Shown: positions 52,120 to 64,000 of the stretch, piece by piece
Numbering within the stretch: the first letter of the stretch is position 1
How the letters are laid out: each line of letters starts with the position of its first letter
NCBI GenBank assembly: GCA_015478945.1
Contig: JABUQX010021126.1
Location: 83,501-147,500, forward strand
Source: Trachelipus rathkii
Lineage: Eukaryota > Arthropoda > Malacostraca > Isopoda > Trachelipodidae
Direction of reading: 5' to 3'
DNA: 64,000 nt
Program-made: the position numbers and the translations under genes
The notes under the pieces: generated by a model
Database searches by the model: none
What the model saw: only the letters and a program-made list of their open reading frames with translations
What the model was told of the DNA's origin: nothing

Positions 52120-54123
52120 GACTTTACAAGTAGGGGAACAGGTTTGCCCAAAAAATATATATATTGATGGAATGCCGAAAAATTTGGAGTGCCTTTTCAG
52201 ATACAAAATAATATATTGTTCAGAGTGGTTCTTCCTCTAATGAACCCAATCTCAAGAAGATACTTCTTAATGATATGAGTGTTCATTTCTAGACAAAATT
52301 GTGCAGCGTGTCATCATGCGACATGGTTTATCTCAAAAAATATAGCAAGCTGAGATCACCATCCGATTAGTAGTCTTCGTCGCTCTCGAATCAGAGAACT
52401 GAATGATCCAAAAAGTATCCTCTCTGATAGGATATCGTACCAAACCGAGGGGGAAATGATTTGGTTACGCGTGAAAAAAAAGGTATAAGGCAGAGCACAG
52501 TAAAGTCCCTAAATAAACTTTAGTGCTCTCCCTAAGGTCGCTTATAAAATAGGGGCTTACAATGATCATCCTTCTGGACAAGCCTCTCTCGCAATAATTG
52601 AAAAAGGAGGCTCGAAGCTGGCGGCCTGGCTTGAGCTGCGGAGGTTGAAAGAATGTGGTAGGAGGGGAGAGTCGAGAATAACGAAAAATACATTGAATCG
52701 ACATGCTTTGAAAAAAGAGTCGTGGTGCAGGTATAAAAAAGGATCGAGTTATATATTATTGATATAAAAAATGAGTCTACGGTGTCTATTGCCATTATAA
52801 TTAACATATTTTGCATGAGTTAATATAGGTTGAGGTAAAATACAAGCATAATTCATAATAACTTTACAAATACTCGTTTAAATTACATTTCAAAGCAATG
52901 CATGGTGTATTTGATGTAATCTCCACAGTCCCGATTGAGAATGATGTAAACTCTATATGATCATATTATGAACAGGGCCCCACTATCTCTAAAACGACCT
53001 AAATAAATATGTTATATATATTCTACATTAAAAAAACTAACATGTCAACATTAGAGTATCTGATGCTCTGTACATATCTATAATTATAATAGAATTATTA
53101 TTATAAGTTACATATCATATACCGGCATAGCTGTTTTAGTTCATTAAAATATATTTACGGACCACCTTTCGTAGGTTGTACTATCATATGACTAGTTATA
53201 CTATATCAGATAAGATATATACTATAGGTATATACCCGGATAGTATAATATTATAATATATAGCTATAGTTTTAGTTGTAGTATATAATTCAATATTAAC
53301 TGTGTGTGTACATAAGTATAGGTACTGAGTTATATACGTTAGTGATACTTACATTATATCCCGTTGCAAATAGTTCTTTTAAGCATCCGCAGCCAATGAT
53401 AATAATTAAAAAACATATTAGTCTTATTGCATTACGTGTAGTTACAACTAAGTTTACCTATATTCTAACGGGTCCAGTAATGAACTATCTTTATATATAT
53501 TGTAACACTATTTTTACGGTGGGAAATGATTCATAGATTAATAATTGGAGAATAAATGCTAAACTAAATATTGTTTTATAAATATATGTTGCTGGACTTA
53601 CTTATAGTGATGCATATAGATTATACGTGTAATTATAGTATATACATTAATAAAATTTAGTAAGTACGGCATGAATTATTAATTATTTCTAAATATACTG
53701 TGACACGAAGAAGGATCCAATATCACCAGTAAAATCTCAATTACTATCATAATATTCCTATTATTGTTCAATGGATCATTTTTGTATTGGTATTTATAAT
53801 ATATTATTATAATAAATATGTTGATAAGCTGGCCGCAGTGTTAGCAAAACCGTTGACCCCGCACACTAGATATAAGAATAGAACCGTCTTGGTACCTAAA
53901 AATTTTGATTGAAGCAAAATTTGTGCTTGTAAAGCAAGCACAATTTAACTTAGGCAAACTAGCTGAAAGGTATATCAGCCCCTTTTGAGTAATTAAATTT
54001 AATTAAAATAATGTTTTAATCGAGAAAAATGGAAAGCATCAAATAGAAAATATAAGGAATGTGAGACTTTATTAATTGTAAAAGGAAAATATAAGAGGAA
54101 AATAATAAGGAATATTTTTTTTA
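52120..54123. other. Mixed non-coding sequence
   Basis: Moderately complex up to about 52.8 kb and more AT-rich after that. Short frames (52465-52704 and 52532-52816 minus; 53306-53536 plus) have no recognised domain. No tandem array or RNA gene seen. Confidence 0.5.
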
Positions 54124-54174
<51 letters not shown>

Positions 54175-54188
54175 TAATAATAATAATA

Positions 54189-54262
<74 letters not shown>

Positions 54263-54287
54263 TAATAATAATAATAATAATAATAAC
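54124..54287. repeat. Long AAT microsatellite
   Basis: About 160 bases of AAT with a few single-base slips and one AAC unit. Minus-strand frames through it (53999-54262 and 54072-54467) are poly-Leu, poly-Ile or poly-Tyr depending on frame and are not genes. Confidence 0.97.
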
Positions 54288-56118
54288 TGAAACTTTCTCT
54301 TTCAGGTGGTAAAATCTTGCAGGTGGTGTAATAAACCTTAGGATGGCCTTGGAATTTAAAATTATGGTTACAATTGCTGCATCGTTTCCTCTTACGCTAT
54401 CGTAGAAAAACTTTCTTCTCTTTTCTAAACTTTGAAAAGAGAATTGTATAATTAGTATTCGGGTCAATCATTCGACCTTGAATACGTGGATGTTTCTTTT
54501 TCAAACTTGAATGGGACTCCGAGATCACCAGATGTACTGAAGTCGATATTGATTAATTATCAGTCTTTATTAAAATTTTATATGTAGGCTGAAAACTTTT
54601 TAAACAGAGCTCGTACTCTGTAACCTGGTTGAATGAGGTTACAAGAGAAAGTTTTGGAGCATTTGAATTTTATGTAAAGTTATCTGGTGATTGGCTGTCA
54701 TGCTTGACATAGTCGAGAAAGGATGGATTATAGACAGCCCCTCGGCGAACGACTTCAAATTAAATTATAAAGGTGCATATTATTAATTAGAAATTACATA
54801 TAAACAATTTTCGCATTCAAAGAACTTATGTCATCCCCACATAAGGAATGACGGAGGTTGAAATATCCCATAGTTACAACTGAAACTGATGAAATAAGTA
54901 AGAAAGATCCTCTTTGATGAATTTACAGCTTAGGGGTAGGTAAGTAGAGCTGATGGTATAGCCAGAAACTAGATGGATTCTTGCTGCAACAGCATGAAGT
55001 CTTGTTTGGAGGGGAATTTTGGAGTGAAGGATTAATTTGTGTAGAATCACTGCACCTTCTATGTCGCTATCCCCTCGTTAAGTAGACATGAGATTTTTTA
55101 TATTTAGAGGGGATGGGAAGAATACTGCAGTTACATAAATGAAGTTCTTGTAGACAGATTCATTTTAGAGCAATTCGTCTATTACGCAGCCAAGTTTATC
55201 AAAGTTGGAATAGTAGCCACTGCCATTCCGTTGGAGAAATGTGGCCATATTTTTGAAGTTGTGGTGAATATGAACAGTGCGTCACGATGTGTTCATTTGG
55301 TTTGTAGAAACATTTGGAGTAGGTGGGGGATTGTTTCTGAGACTTGGATCCCTGGGTGTACTTTCGATTTATCCAGGGGTTATTGGATAGTCTTAATCAG
55401 TGATTTAAAGTGGGAAAAACCTTTTGGTATTCATACTCCACCAGATGAATCTTTATTGAACATACTGTAAGGTGCGTCTAGACTGTGTTGTGATAGGTTG
55501 TGTTTTACCGAAGCTCCAATGGGTTGATTAGTGATCATAATGTTTTGTTATTTTACCCATTAATTTTGTTTGTTTGTTTTCCTGTTTTAATTATTTTAAC
55601 TGTATGGTTTAATATTTGAGAATTAGATTATCACTTATAAAAGATAAGTTATTCGTTGTAATTTTTTGTTTTTTAAACTTTTTAGTTATGTTAGATAGTC
55701 ATAGTTAGTTTTTAGGATTGTGCAATACGTAGTTTAGATAGTAATAATTTATATTTTTTTCTTCGTCTTTTTAACTTTAGTTTTTAGTGTTTCTATTTTT
55801 TATTTTTTTTAAACGGGTTTTAGCACAACACTTGCGTATTTGGTTATATATTATTTTGATTTATACACATTAGTTTTATGTTGAATAATTGTAATTTTTT
55901 TTTTCATAAATTAGGGTGTGTGAGAGCGTGTGTTTTAAACTTTCTAGATTGTTCAATTTTACATATTTACTGTAAATACGGTTTTAGCGTTTTAATAATT
56001 TACGGTTTTTTAGTGAGAGAATAATTTTAATCTGATTTCCCTTTTGTTTTTTTTTCTGTCTTTTTTTTTTTTTTTTTTTTTTGCCTGTCGTTTTTGTTTG
56101 GTTGTGCATGCGTGGGTG
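54288..56118. other. Region upstream of the non-LTR element
   Basis: Ordinary AT-rich sequence that becomes strongly T-rich from about 55.5 kb and ends in a 22-base T run (56061-56082). A 79-codon frame at 55231-55470 has balanced residue content but I recognise no ORF1/gag zinc knuckle in it. If the downstream element had an ORF1 it should lie here, but I cannot show it. Confidence 0.45.
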
Positions 56119-56930
56119 ATGGCAGATTTGCACAGGCGCAGGCTTTCAATCGACTTCACCAACATCCGCGGCTTACACTCTAACTCTGCAATGCCGTGGA
56201 ATACCACTCTCTAACTCTAACCCCTAAGCTTTTGCTCTTGTCTTTGACAGCAGTTGGCTAAGATTCTTCCTCTAACTCGTTTAAATAGCCTGATAAACTT
56301 ATTTCATAATTTTCCGTCTAAAGGGTGGAGTATGTGCCTATGTAAACATAAATACTCCTGTAGCACGTCTCGAGAATCTCGAATCTCCTAACTTCGATGT
56401 TCTGTGGCTTAAAATCTTTCTTCCTTCTACTACAATAATTTTGTACTTCTTCTACTGTTCTCCAAACAGAACAGATTTTCCGATCCTTTTTTGATATCTT
56501 ACTACTTCTCACGAGACTGTTAATATATGTTTTGTGTGGCGGCGGTGTGTGAGGTCTTTTGAATGTGGGACGCGATCCGCTTGTACAGATGAGGTGGAAG
56601 AGACCAAACAACAGATTACGTAATTGCAAAACTGATTTGACATCGCCAATCTCCCCATGAGGAATGCTGCGAAGTCTAATATCACGATGCTTAGTAATTT
56701 TATAAGGTGGGGAGTGAGGCCTATATTATATTCTATTGATCATTTCAGCAATTCTCAATTACGATTCTGGAGCAACTAATTAAAGATACATCCACATCTT
56801 ATTCCAGATCGTCCCAATACAATTCTTGATACAAACATTTTTTCTTATTAGTAGCTCTAATATTTCTTTACTTGTTCTTTCATGTTATGTGAATTAGGAT
56901 TATAATGTCGGATGTATTGTGTTCTCTGTG
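56119..56930 (+). pseudogene. Endonuclease domain of the non-LTR element
   Basis: In the living family this domain nicks target DNA to prime reverse transcription. Visible parts are RRLSIDFTNIRGLHSN at 56134-56184 (the N-terminal strand), then FRLKGGVCAYVNINTPVARL and onward in one frame from 56312 to about 56494, including FDVLWLKIFLPSTTIIL and YCSPN. Next comes PDRPNTILD at 56804-56830, the site of the family's PDR...NTLDL motif. A run encoding S-D-(lost His)-I-V at about 56908-56925 may be the degraded catalytic SDH box. The metal-binding GDFN motif expected after about 56520 could not be found. At least three frame changes are needed to follow the domain. Confidence 0.8.
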
Positions 56931-57663
56931 GTCCGGGCTATTTCCTCGGATGGTCGGACGCGTTGCTCGTATTTTCTTTAGTAGGATTTGTTGCGGGGAG
57001 TGGGTTGGGTGTTTTGGTCCGTTGAGAATGTGATATATTTTTTAATTTTGTACGAGTCGCTGAGAATTACCAGTGGTACTTTCGGAACACCGGAGCGGCT
57101 GAGCGATAGTGTTTCTCTATATAGACACCACCTCGCTCCTATTTGGTAGAATTTGCTGACCACTAGGCTTTAGTTACCCTCTTAATTTTAATACTTCTTC
57201 CAACAGCTGCCATTCTGCTTCTACGTCGAATTTTCTGGCAACTTAATAGATGGCGTGTGTCCGATTGAATGTTGCCTTGCTCTCTGTGTGGCGCTCTACA
57301 GGGGGGTGGCGCGAGAGCATATATTGCGCATGTGACTGCTTTGTCTTCTGGTGACGCCTGTCGACTTTGCCTGAAAAGGTGGGAGCTGGTAATGTTGTTG
57401 ATTAGTTTGGTATTGAGGCATGGTTGCGTTCCTTCTCTGCTTAAAATTTTCTCTGCCTCATTTAACCATTGTTCGATTCGTACTTGTTTTCCTTGTGTTC
57501 ATTCAGGCTATAGAGCACGTTGGTATCAGGGTGTTGGAGATTCTCGTCGGTCTGGTATCACTTGCCAATCATCAGCTAGAATCGTTGCAGGGATAGACTC
57601 TCTCGACGAGCAAAGGACTTTCTTAACGAAAGTCCTGAGCTGCCTTAGTCGCCACGTGCAAGA

Positions 57664-58890
57664 TCTTTCTGGCCTCTTTCCAAAACAACTTCTCTAACAA
57701 CTTCTGTTAAATCTCCTTTCCTCCTCTTATTGTCATGTTCGTCTATTCCGGCAACTGAAAAGGCCATATGCGTCTTGGCTCTGTATTTCTGTCTTAACTC
57801 TATTACCTTCTGGCTCTGATGCTGTCATTTTTCATTGCATCCCTGCCGTCCTGTCTCCTCTCAGGTGGTCCTAGTGCCTTGCCTGTGATCTCAGCTTTTG
57901 TTGATTAGGGTGTCATTGGGTCTCCTGATATATCCTATGACGTGTAGTTGATAGGCGGGGGGCCTAGGATGGCTTATTTTTGCTTCCCGTGGTTTTGAGG
58001 GATGTTGTGTCTTCCGTGTCTGGGCCCTCCCTCTCGTTCTAATCATATTGCCTTCTATGTCCTCGAATAGTACTAACTGTTGTTTCCCTTCTCAGTGTTT
58101 TTTTGTAAGCACGCACATGTCCAATCCATATTCCGAAAAAGAAGCCGCTCTGTTCTCTAACTATTTCACCCTATATTTGCCTCTCACTGATATTGCTATC
58201 TAAGATCTTTTGAAACTCTTCTCAACTCTCATTCTAGACATTTTTGGAATCTCATTCACATTCTTTCGTATTCGCCAAGTACCTGGGCTTTTCGGCGGTC
58301 TAGTTTTACTTGGCTGAATAGTACACTTTCCTATCTTACGATGGTATTTGTTTTCGCGCTCTGGAACACGTGGCGAGACTTGCGTGGTGGGCGCCTTGAC
58401 ATATTCATAGGCATTTTGACTGGGGATGGGCACGCGTGACTGCTCTCCAAGCTCCCCCACCTTTGGGTTTCCTCCTTCCTTTGTTTCGCTACTTATGTCC
58501 TAGTTTTCTTTTTCAAATCGCTCAATATCGGTCGTTGTTGGTGATGGGGTGACTTCTTCTTCCTTTTCTGTCAATAGTGGATTTCCTCAGGGTTCTGGTT
58601 TATCTCCTACTTTATTCTACTTTTCATTATGATTTTCTCACCTGCACACCTAACTCTATCACTCATATGCCTAATGAACTGACAACCTTCATTCTTTCAA
58701 GCTCATTTCGTCTTCTTTCCTCGTCTGATCTGTGATAGAATTTCCGGGTGGGGCGCTCTGAACCTTGTGAAATTCAGATCTTTAAAAACTCAACTTCCTA
58801 CCAAATCTCCCTCCTAAGACAGCCTTCTAACTTTTCCTATCTCTTTCGACGGATTCTCTCGTCTCTCTGTGGACAATATAAACATCCTTG
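57664..58890 (+). pseudogene. Linker and reverse transcriptase domain of the non-LTR element
   Basis: This would copy element RNA into DNA at the nicked target. In order: SFWPLSK (57664-57684), PVVLRDV (57986-58006), PIHIPKKK (58121-58144, family QPIPKKGD), LTISPYICLSLILLSKIF (58154-58207), and LDI (58395-58403), the remains of motif A (LDISKAFD). GFPQGSGLSPTLF (58579-58617) is motif B and is intact. Tyr-Ala (58666-58671) is followed by TAA TGA where the YADD catalytic aspartates should be. ISGWGALNLVKFRSLKTQLP (58740-58799) is the thumb and NINILGLNIN lies near 58878-58907. The catalytic loss may be mutation or a one-base sequencing slip, since inserting one base nearby would restore Asp codons. 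Confidence 0.88.
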
Positions 58891-58939
58891 GCCTTAACAT
58901 AAACAAAAAAAGTCTTTGTGAACCTCACATCACAACGGG

Positions 58940-59477
58940 TTGGTAGGGCGTCCTCAAAGTTACTCTGAATCTCAGTTTAGAATGCGAGACTTTTTTTCCT
59001 CTTCTCAGTTAACTCAGCTATATAAGGGCCTCAACCACCCTTGTTATGGAGTACTGCTCTCATATCTGGGGGGGGGGCTTTCCGGTTTCATCCGGCTTTT
59101 GGATAGGGTCGAGGCAAAGGCCAAAAGACTTATAAACTGTTCTGCACTTTCCAGTTCACTTGACCCTCTATCTTTGCTGCGCGATGTTGGTGCTTTATCT
59201 CTTTTCTATAGGTACCTCAGCGGCAGGTGCTTGGGGGAACTTATCACTCGCGTACCACCACCTTTACGTCGCCCCTCGTAGTACTCGGGTGCGTGTCGCA
59301 CATGAGTTTTGTGTGATATTGGGTAACTCCAGGCTAGTTCGCTGCGGTGCTCCCTTCTTTCCTGCCACTTCTGTTCTGTGGAATTCTCTTCCATCTTCTG
59401 TGTTTCCTGCTGAATTTAATCTCCCCCACTTCAAAGCCTGCGTCTGTGTTCATCTGCGTAATTTACGTTACCTGTAG
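58940..59477 (+). pseudogene. C-terminal domain of the non-LTR element
   Basis: Two overlapping frames together give the family's C-terminus. MEYCSHIWGGG (59046-59078) runs into a G10 homopolymer. LDPLSLLRDVGALSLFYRYL and the PPPLRRP segment sit in one frame up to about 59280. RSTRVRVAHEF, LWNSLPSSVFPAEFNLPHFK and the stop at 59475-59477 sit in the other. One frameshift near 59280 separates them. The role of this region in the family is poorly defined; it follows the RT thumb and its LWNSLP motif is a good marker of the clade. Confidence 0.88.
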
Positions 59478-59551
59478 ACTTCTGAGGTGTGCAACACCCC
59501 CTCCTTGAATAGAGCTCTGCCCGTGAGTGGTGGTGACAACTGTAAAAAAAA

Positions 59552-60200
59552 GTTTATTTTCACGATCAAATTTGGATGACGCTCCAAAAATAGTAAGAAT
59601 AGTAAAAGATGTTTAATTAGAGAGAGAAGTAGGTTAAGAGACCAGTTGATCATTTGAGGGTAGGGGAATTCCGAATGTTATTTTATCATGCTCTATTTTC
59701 AGCTGTACTAGTTCTTTCTCAAAAAAAGAGAATGTCAGCCTTAGTATCAACTATCAACTTAGTATCAGCCTTATGTCAACTGATTGCGACTTTTAACTTT
59801 TCCCGACCTTTCAGTGATTCATCACAGAGGGCTGTGTCTGAGGTCATATAATTTTTTTAAGCATAGTACGGCGAAGATAAGGTTAAAATAATTATTTAGT
59901 GCACTGTCAACACAAGTTTTATCCATAAAGATCGAAGTACCACTGAGCTATGCGCAAACAATTGATAGATCGAAGCAATATGATTATAGTATTTCTATCG
60001 TGATATGCGCTTACGTCATACAAGTTTCAAGAGACTTCAACATGAAATCTATTTATATCGCTAAACACAAAAATAGACTTTGCAGTTCTAAAAATGTAGT
60101 TAAAATCAAAGTAGTTATAACTACTAACTACATGTGGAAAACGCAGTTAATTACTTCATAAAAATGCATTTATAACCACAGTAGTTAACTAATGTTCATC

Positions 60201-60204
<4 letters not shown>
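59552..60204. other. Sequence after the non-LTR element
   Basis: AT-rich sequence. The frame at 59654-59851 contains a short internal repeat (TTAGTATCA with AGCCTTA or ACTATCAACTTA) but no domain. No gene supported. Confidence 0.5.

Positions 60205-60286
<82 letters not shown>
60205..60286. repeat. CT dinucleotide microsatellite
   Basis: About 40 perfect CT units with no interruption, the cleanest dinucleotide array in the window. It runs directly into TA-rich sequence. Confidence 0.98.
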
Positions 60287-60288
<2 letters not shown>

Positions 60289-60775
60289 TATAATATATAT
60301 ACTATTAATAATATAAGATTTTGGTGGATGTAAGACTGGTATATATTATATATTATATAGTAGTATATAGTTATATATATTTATATACTTATTATATTGG
60401 TATATAATTTTATATATAATATATAGTATATATAATAGATATATATATATATTATTATTCTCTACATGTTATTAGATATTTTAAGAAAGAAATATATAAT
60501 AAGTTTGGAATATTGATGAGTCAGTCTTTGAGAGCTGTCAAATGGGACAAATTAGACAAATTAAATCGGAAAAGGATAAAAAAAAAATTTCCTTTTCCTA
60601 TAACGAACTCAGACCTACGGTATATATATATATATATATTATATTATTATATAATATATTATAGTCTAAATAGATCTTATCTATATAATAATATTATAGT
60701 ATATATATTTACTATATATAAATATTGTATTTATTATTTATATATGTAATATATATATAATAATATATTAAAACA
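60287..60775. repeat. TA-rich tracts
   Basis: Imperfect TA repeats at about 60287-60465 and 60620-60775 flank a short ordinary stretch. A 78-codon frame at 60513-60749 starts in the ordinary stretch and ends in repeat translation. Confidence 0.85.
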
Positions 60776-63700
60776 TTGTCAATGGAGGCCCTTACCAATA
60801 ATAAACGACACCAGTCGATTTTCATGAAACTTGTGTGAAATGTTTTGAAATGAGCTGAAAAGGAAAAAAAAAGTAAAATAAACTTCGAGAAATATCCCAA
60901 AAAAAAGTTATAACGTTTCTAAGTTGATATTTATGACATTTAAAATTAATCTTACTACAAGAGGCTTTCTTCATGATCTTGTTTGTTTTTTATATTATTT
61001 TGAAATATATTTAATAATTTCCTCACCACTTACGGGGGAACAAAACCGCCAATAACAAATGTTCGCGTGCTATTCATTTGTATAGTTTCTTGTAGGTTGT
61101 TCTGAGCGAGGTGAGTAAGTTCTCTATCTATATTAGCGCTTATATAACTTTAAGAAGATCTTCGGTCTCGCGAGAGGTGGTATTGTATGTCCTATATAGT
61201 ATAGCCTATTTTATATTTTTGTATATCCTTCGTATGCTTAATAATTATTTAGTTGATTTATTTATTTATTTTTACTTTAATTTTCTGTTTTTATTTTATT
61301 TTTTTTATTTTTTTATTTTGATTTTAAATATTAACAATTTTTGTTTAGAGGAGTTTCTATTTAGGTGGGAAGGCGGACAATCACTGTATATTATAGTCGT
61401 TTCGATTAACGGGTATATAGGTACTAGACTGAGGTACTAGTGTAGGAGCTGGTGAGGTTTATTGGTTGGAGGCGTGTCCTAGATACGCAGTATTATGCCG
61501 ACACCTTTTTGCGAAAGTTTTTAAATGCGTCAGTATTTGTTGTCTCTTTAGTATTATGTCGCATTAAATTCTGTAGATTATGTCGTTGCTTATAGCAATT
61601 TATACAAGAAAAATAATTTCTGGGTACTTATAAATATAAATATATATCCTTCTCTGACTCGCTCCGACTCTTTCTCCACTCTCTAATGCATTCTCGTTGC
61701 ATATCTCATTGGGTGTGTTTGCCTCCCCTGCCGGCGGGTCCCCATGTATCACCTCATTCTGTTAACTTTCAGACTTATTTCGATGTGATTATGTCAATCT
61801 AACATATGTAAGCATACAAATACTTTTCGTGGTTATATAGTGGTGATGCTTAGTATTTTAACGTCTAGGCTTGTGCTACCGCACCGGAGAGCACATCCGG
61901 TGGCTCCGCTGTGATATGCCGAAATCCGATTTCTCGGCTCCTGACTCGACACGCCTTTCTTCTCAAAATTATTCAACCTTCTTGATCTCTGCTTCACAAT
62001 TCTTCTTTTTCAATGTATATTGCAAAGATGGAGGTACGCCCTTTTCGTATTTCGTATTCGACGTACGTTTCATCATGTTTTCTTGTTATTTTTCATTCTT
62101 TTTTATATTTTTCTTATCATATGGTCCTAAAGTCGCTGCGGTCTCTATAGTTTTAGGGTGATACGAAAAAAAAAATTACAAAAAAAATATATTCGATTGA
62201 GAAAGTGTAGACGCGTGTCAAGTCATGCTATCTGCACTACTTTTACTTTAGTTGTGATTGTGTTATGCTCGCGTGCGTATAATCTGGAAACTCCCTACGG
62301 GGTTGCGTACTTTCTATTTACGACTCTAAATTCTGATATCCTCTTTGGCGGGTATTAAGCTGATTTGGAACGCAATGTTAATCAAATATAGTAGTCAAAT
62401 TTATCTTTCTAACTTTTAAAGTGCCTGATGTCACGCAGCACGTACTACCAAAATTTAATGGAAGCGTTTGCTACATTCTGTGAAGTCCTTTGTGTATATA
62501 TAGCTGCAGGAGCGAGTCGAGATTTGAGTATCTAGCTGAGTGGAAAGTATATTCGAGACATGCTTATGCTCTTCGCTGTATTAAGGACCTTCTGGTCCAA
62601 CTAAAGACTATATTATCTTTTTGATGGTGTCGTATGCTTCCTCTGGAACTTATTATGTCTCCAGACTTGGGTAGTGGGATACCGAATATCGACAACGGCC
62701 TCAAAGAATTATTAACCGAGGCTCTATTAGGCGTTAAACAAATATATTTTCATAGTTTAGAAGAGCTTTGCCACTGTAGAAAATGTTTGCATGAGACATA
62801 AAGACGAGAGCATATGGAAAGATAGTGTTAATATTATTGTTTGTAACGTGTATAACTATAGTGTTTGGTCGGCCAATGTCCTTTGTTGAGAGGCCATTGA
62901 GAAATGCGAGGATTCTCCTCGAACTGCATGATTGATCTTAAGCTAGGTCATGCTCTTGTGAAACTAGACTTAGAATGTGAGAGAGCGCGAGGTCGATACA
63001 GAATTGGTCGGAGGCTATGAGCGAGTTTCATCAGTTCATGTAGATCTCCTTATGTTGGATATCTCCGGTTTTTGGTTGTTCAACGTTGTGTGAAGCGAAA
63101 TGTATATATTATTTGATACTTAACAACCCCTAACAGCTAGAGCATATCTATGTAAATAGTTAAACTGAAAAAGATATCAATCTTGCATATGTATATGGGC
63201 TAACCATTTACTTTTTGCGGATGCATTCGCTTTGATCATAGGCTGAATGTTGAGAGCTTTTTAATTGTTTGCTGCTTGTAGAAATTTATAGGTATATATA
63301 TGCAAATAATGCTAATAATTTTTGGTTAAAATTCTATGGTATATTTTTATTTATTTGAAGATGGTTGTATTTTTAAGAAACAATTTTTTGAATTGAATTT
63401 TTATATTTACATATGCTCAGGCAGTTCAAGGGGAAATTATTTTAAAATGAAGGGGTGAAATTATATTATTTTTTTTTTTCTAATAAATAAAATCGCTGTG
63501 AATATAAAATTATAATTACTAATCATGTACTTAATGTTACCAATATAGAAGATATTATTTTTAATGTTTCTTGAATTATCCAAGAATATTATATTTAATT
63601 TTTTTCCGTTTTTTTGGTTTTTTTATTAAAAAATAAAAAATTTAATTAAATATATTTTACTATAGTACTGCGTAATTGCAGATATGTGATTAGAATTTAA

Positions 63701-64000
63701 GCTGTAAGTATATTATATTTTTAAAATTAGATAGAAAGTGGATATTATTACATCACTATAACTAAAACTTAAAATTCTTTAATTTCAATAGCTAATAAAG
63801 AAAGTAAATTAAAAAATACATTTACAATTTTCATCAATACTCCATTATTCAATTTTGGACTATGATTACATTGATTCATAAGTGTTATAAATGGAGATGT
63901 GATTATGTAGTACGTAAGCGCGGATCGTTGAGCGGTGTAGCAAGTTCTGTGAGTGCCGAACATATTTAAATGTCCTTATGATGCCTGGAAGTCTCGGAGC
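60776..64000. other. Mixed non-coding region to window end
   Basis: AT-rich overall, with a more balanced section at about 61640-63080. The frame 61871-62161 has a balanced first half (with Cys, Arg, Trp and Asp) and a Phe-rich second half, but no family is recognised and no splice context is evident. T-rich and A-rich runs dominate after 63.3 kb. No gene supported. Confidence 0.5.

Larger units (their letters stand above)
56119..59551 (+). mobile_element. Near full-length non-LTR retrotransposon, Jockey-like, inactivated
   Basis: The whole second open reading frame of a LINE can be followed in order. It begins with an apurinic-type endonuclease, passes through a linker and reverse transcriptase, and ends in a C-terminal domain with a TAG stop at 59475-59477. 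A 3' tail follows with a short A8 run (59544-59551). About 3.36 kb, roughly 1,100 codons, is normal for this protein. The chosen start is the ATG at 56119, giving MADLHRRRLSIDFTNIRGLH before the frame breaks. Motifs sit in different frames with stops between them, so the element cannot encode a protein. Motif style (NIRGL, FRLKGGVCAYVNINTP, PQGS, EYCSHIWGG, LWNSLPSSVF) matches elements I know as abundant in decapod crustaceans. No target-site duplication or ORF1 was identified. Confidence 0.88.

Noticed and set aside
56010..56207. Minus-strand frame with a poly-lysine stretch
   Set aside because: The lysines come from the T22 run, and the rest is antisense to the endonuclease start of the LINE on the plus strand.

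Overview
The window looks like nuclear DNA of a eukaryote, most likely an arthropod and probably a decapod crustacean. It is very AT-rich, crowded with TA, AAT, GA, CT and GATA microsatellites and minisatellites, and has no bacterial-style gene packing, no rRNA, no recognisable tRNA and no host exon I can defend. The best taxonomic clue is a non-LTR retrotransposon at 56.1-59.6 kb whose endonuclease and reverse transcriptase motifs resemble elements I know as common in crabs and shrimps. The organism call is an inference.

Layout. 1-4.6 kb: AT-rich DNA with a TA tract, an AAT array and a perfect 39-bp direct repeat. 4.6-8.2 kb: G/T-biased DNA. 8.2-13.8 kb: C/T-biased, G-poor DNA holding a CpG-dense island near 9.6-10.0 kb. 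13.8-18.9 kb: AT-rich and mixed DNA. 18.98-19.44 kb: a tandem satellite of about 70 bp. 19.4-34.2 kb: alternating AT-rich blocks and mixed sequence, including a G/A-biased block (30.9-32.6 kb). 34.2-36.0 kb: purine-rich simple repeats and ATT arrays. 36.25-37.26 kb: a GT-rich minisatellite of about 100-130 bp. 38.6-46.2 kb: many TA blocks, a minus-strand reverse transcriptase relic (40.37-40.97 kb) and a large imperfect inverted repeat (42.96-43.57 kb). 47.9-49.8 kb: purine-rich sequence, an 87-bp minisatellite and a TGGCAC-rich repeat. 49.8-52.8 kb: more balanced sequence with a candidate LTR plus primer-binding site on the minus strand. 54.1 kb: a large AAT array. 56.1-59.6 kb: the full-length but frameshifted non-LTR element. 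59.6-64 kb: a CT array, TA tracts and mixed sequence.

The only coding capacity I can support is mobile-element derived and all of it is broken. Most open frames of 60-175 codons fall in low-complexity DNA and follow its base bias. In the non-LTR element, conserved residues survive in order while the frame shifts repeatedly and homopolymers are over-long. This fits an old element, an uncorrected long-read assembly, or both. I found no convincing new molecular system. The most unusual items are the inverted repeat, the long strand-asymmetric blocks, the CpG island and the LTR/PBS boundary.
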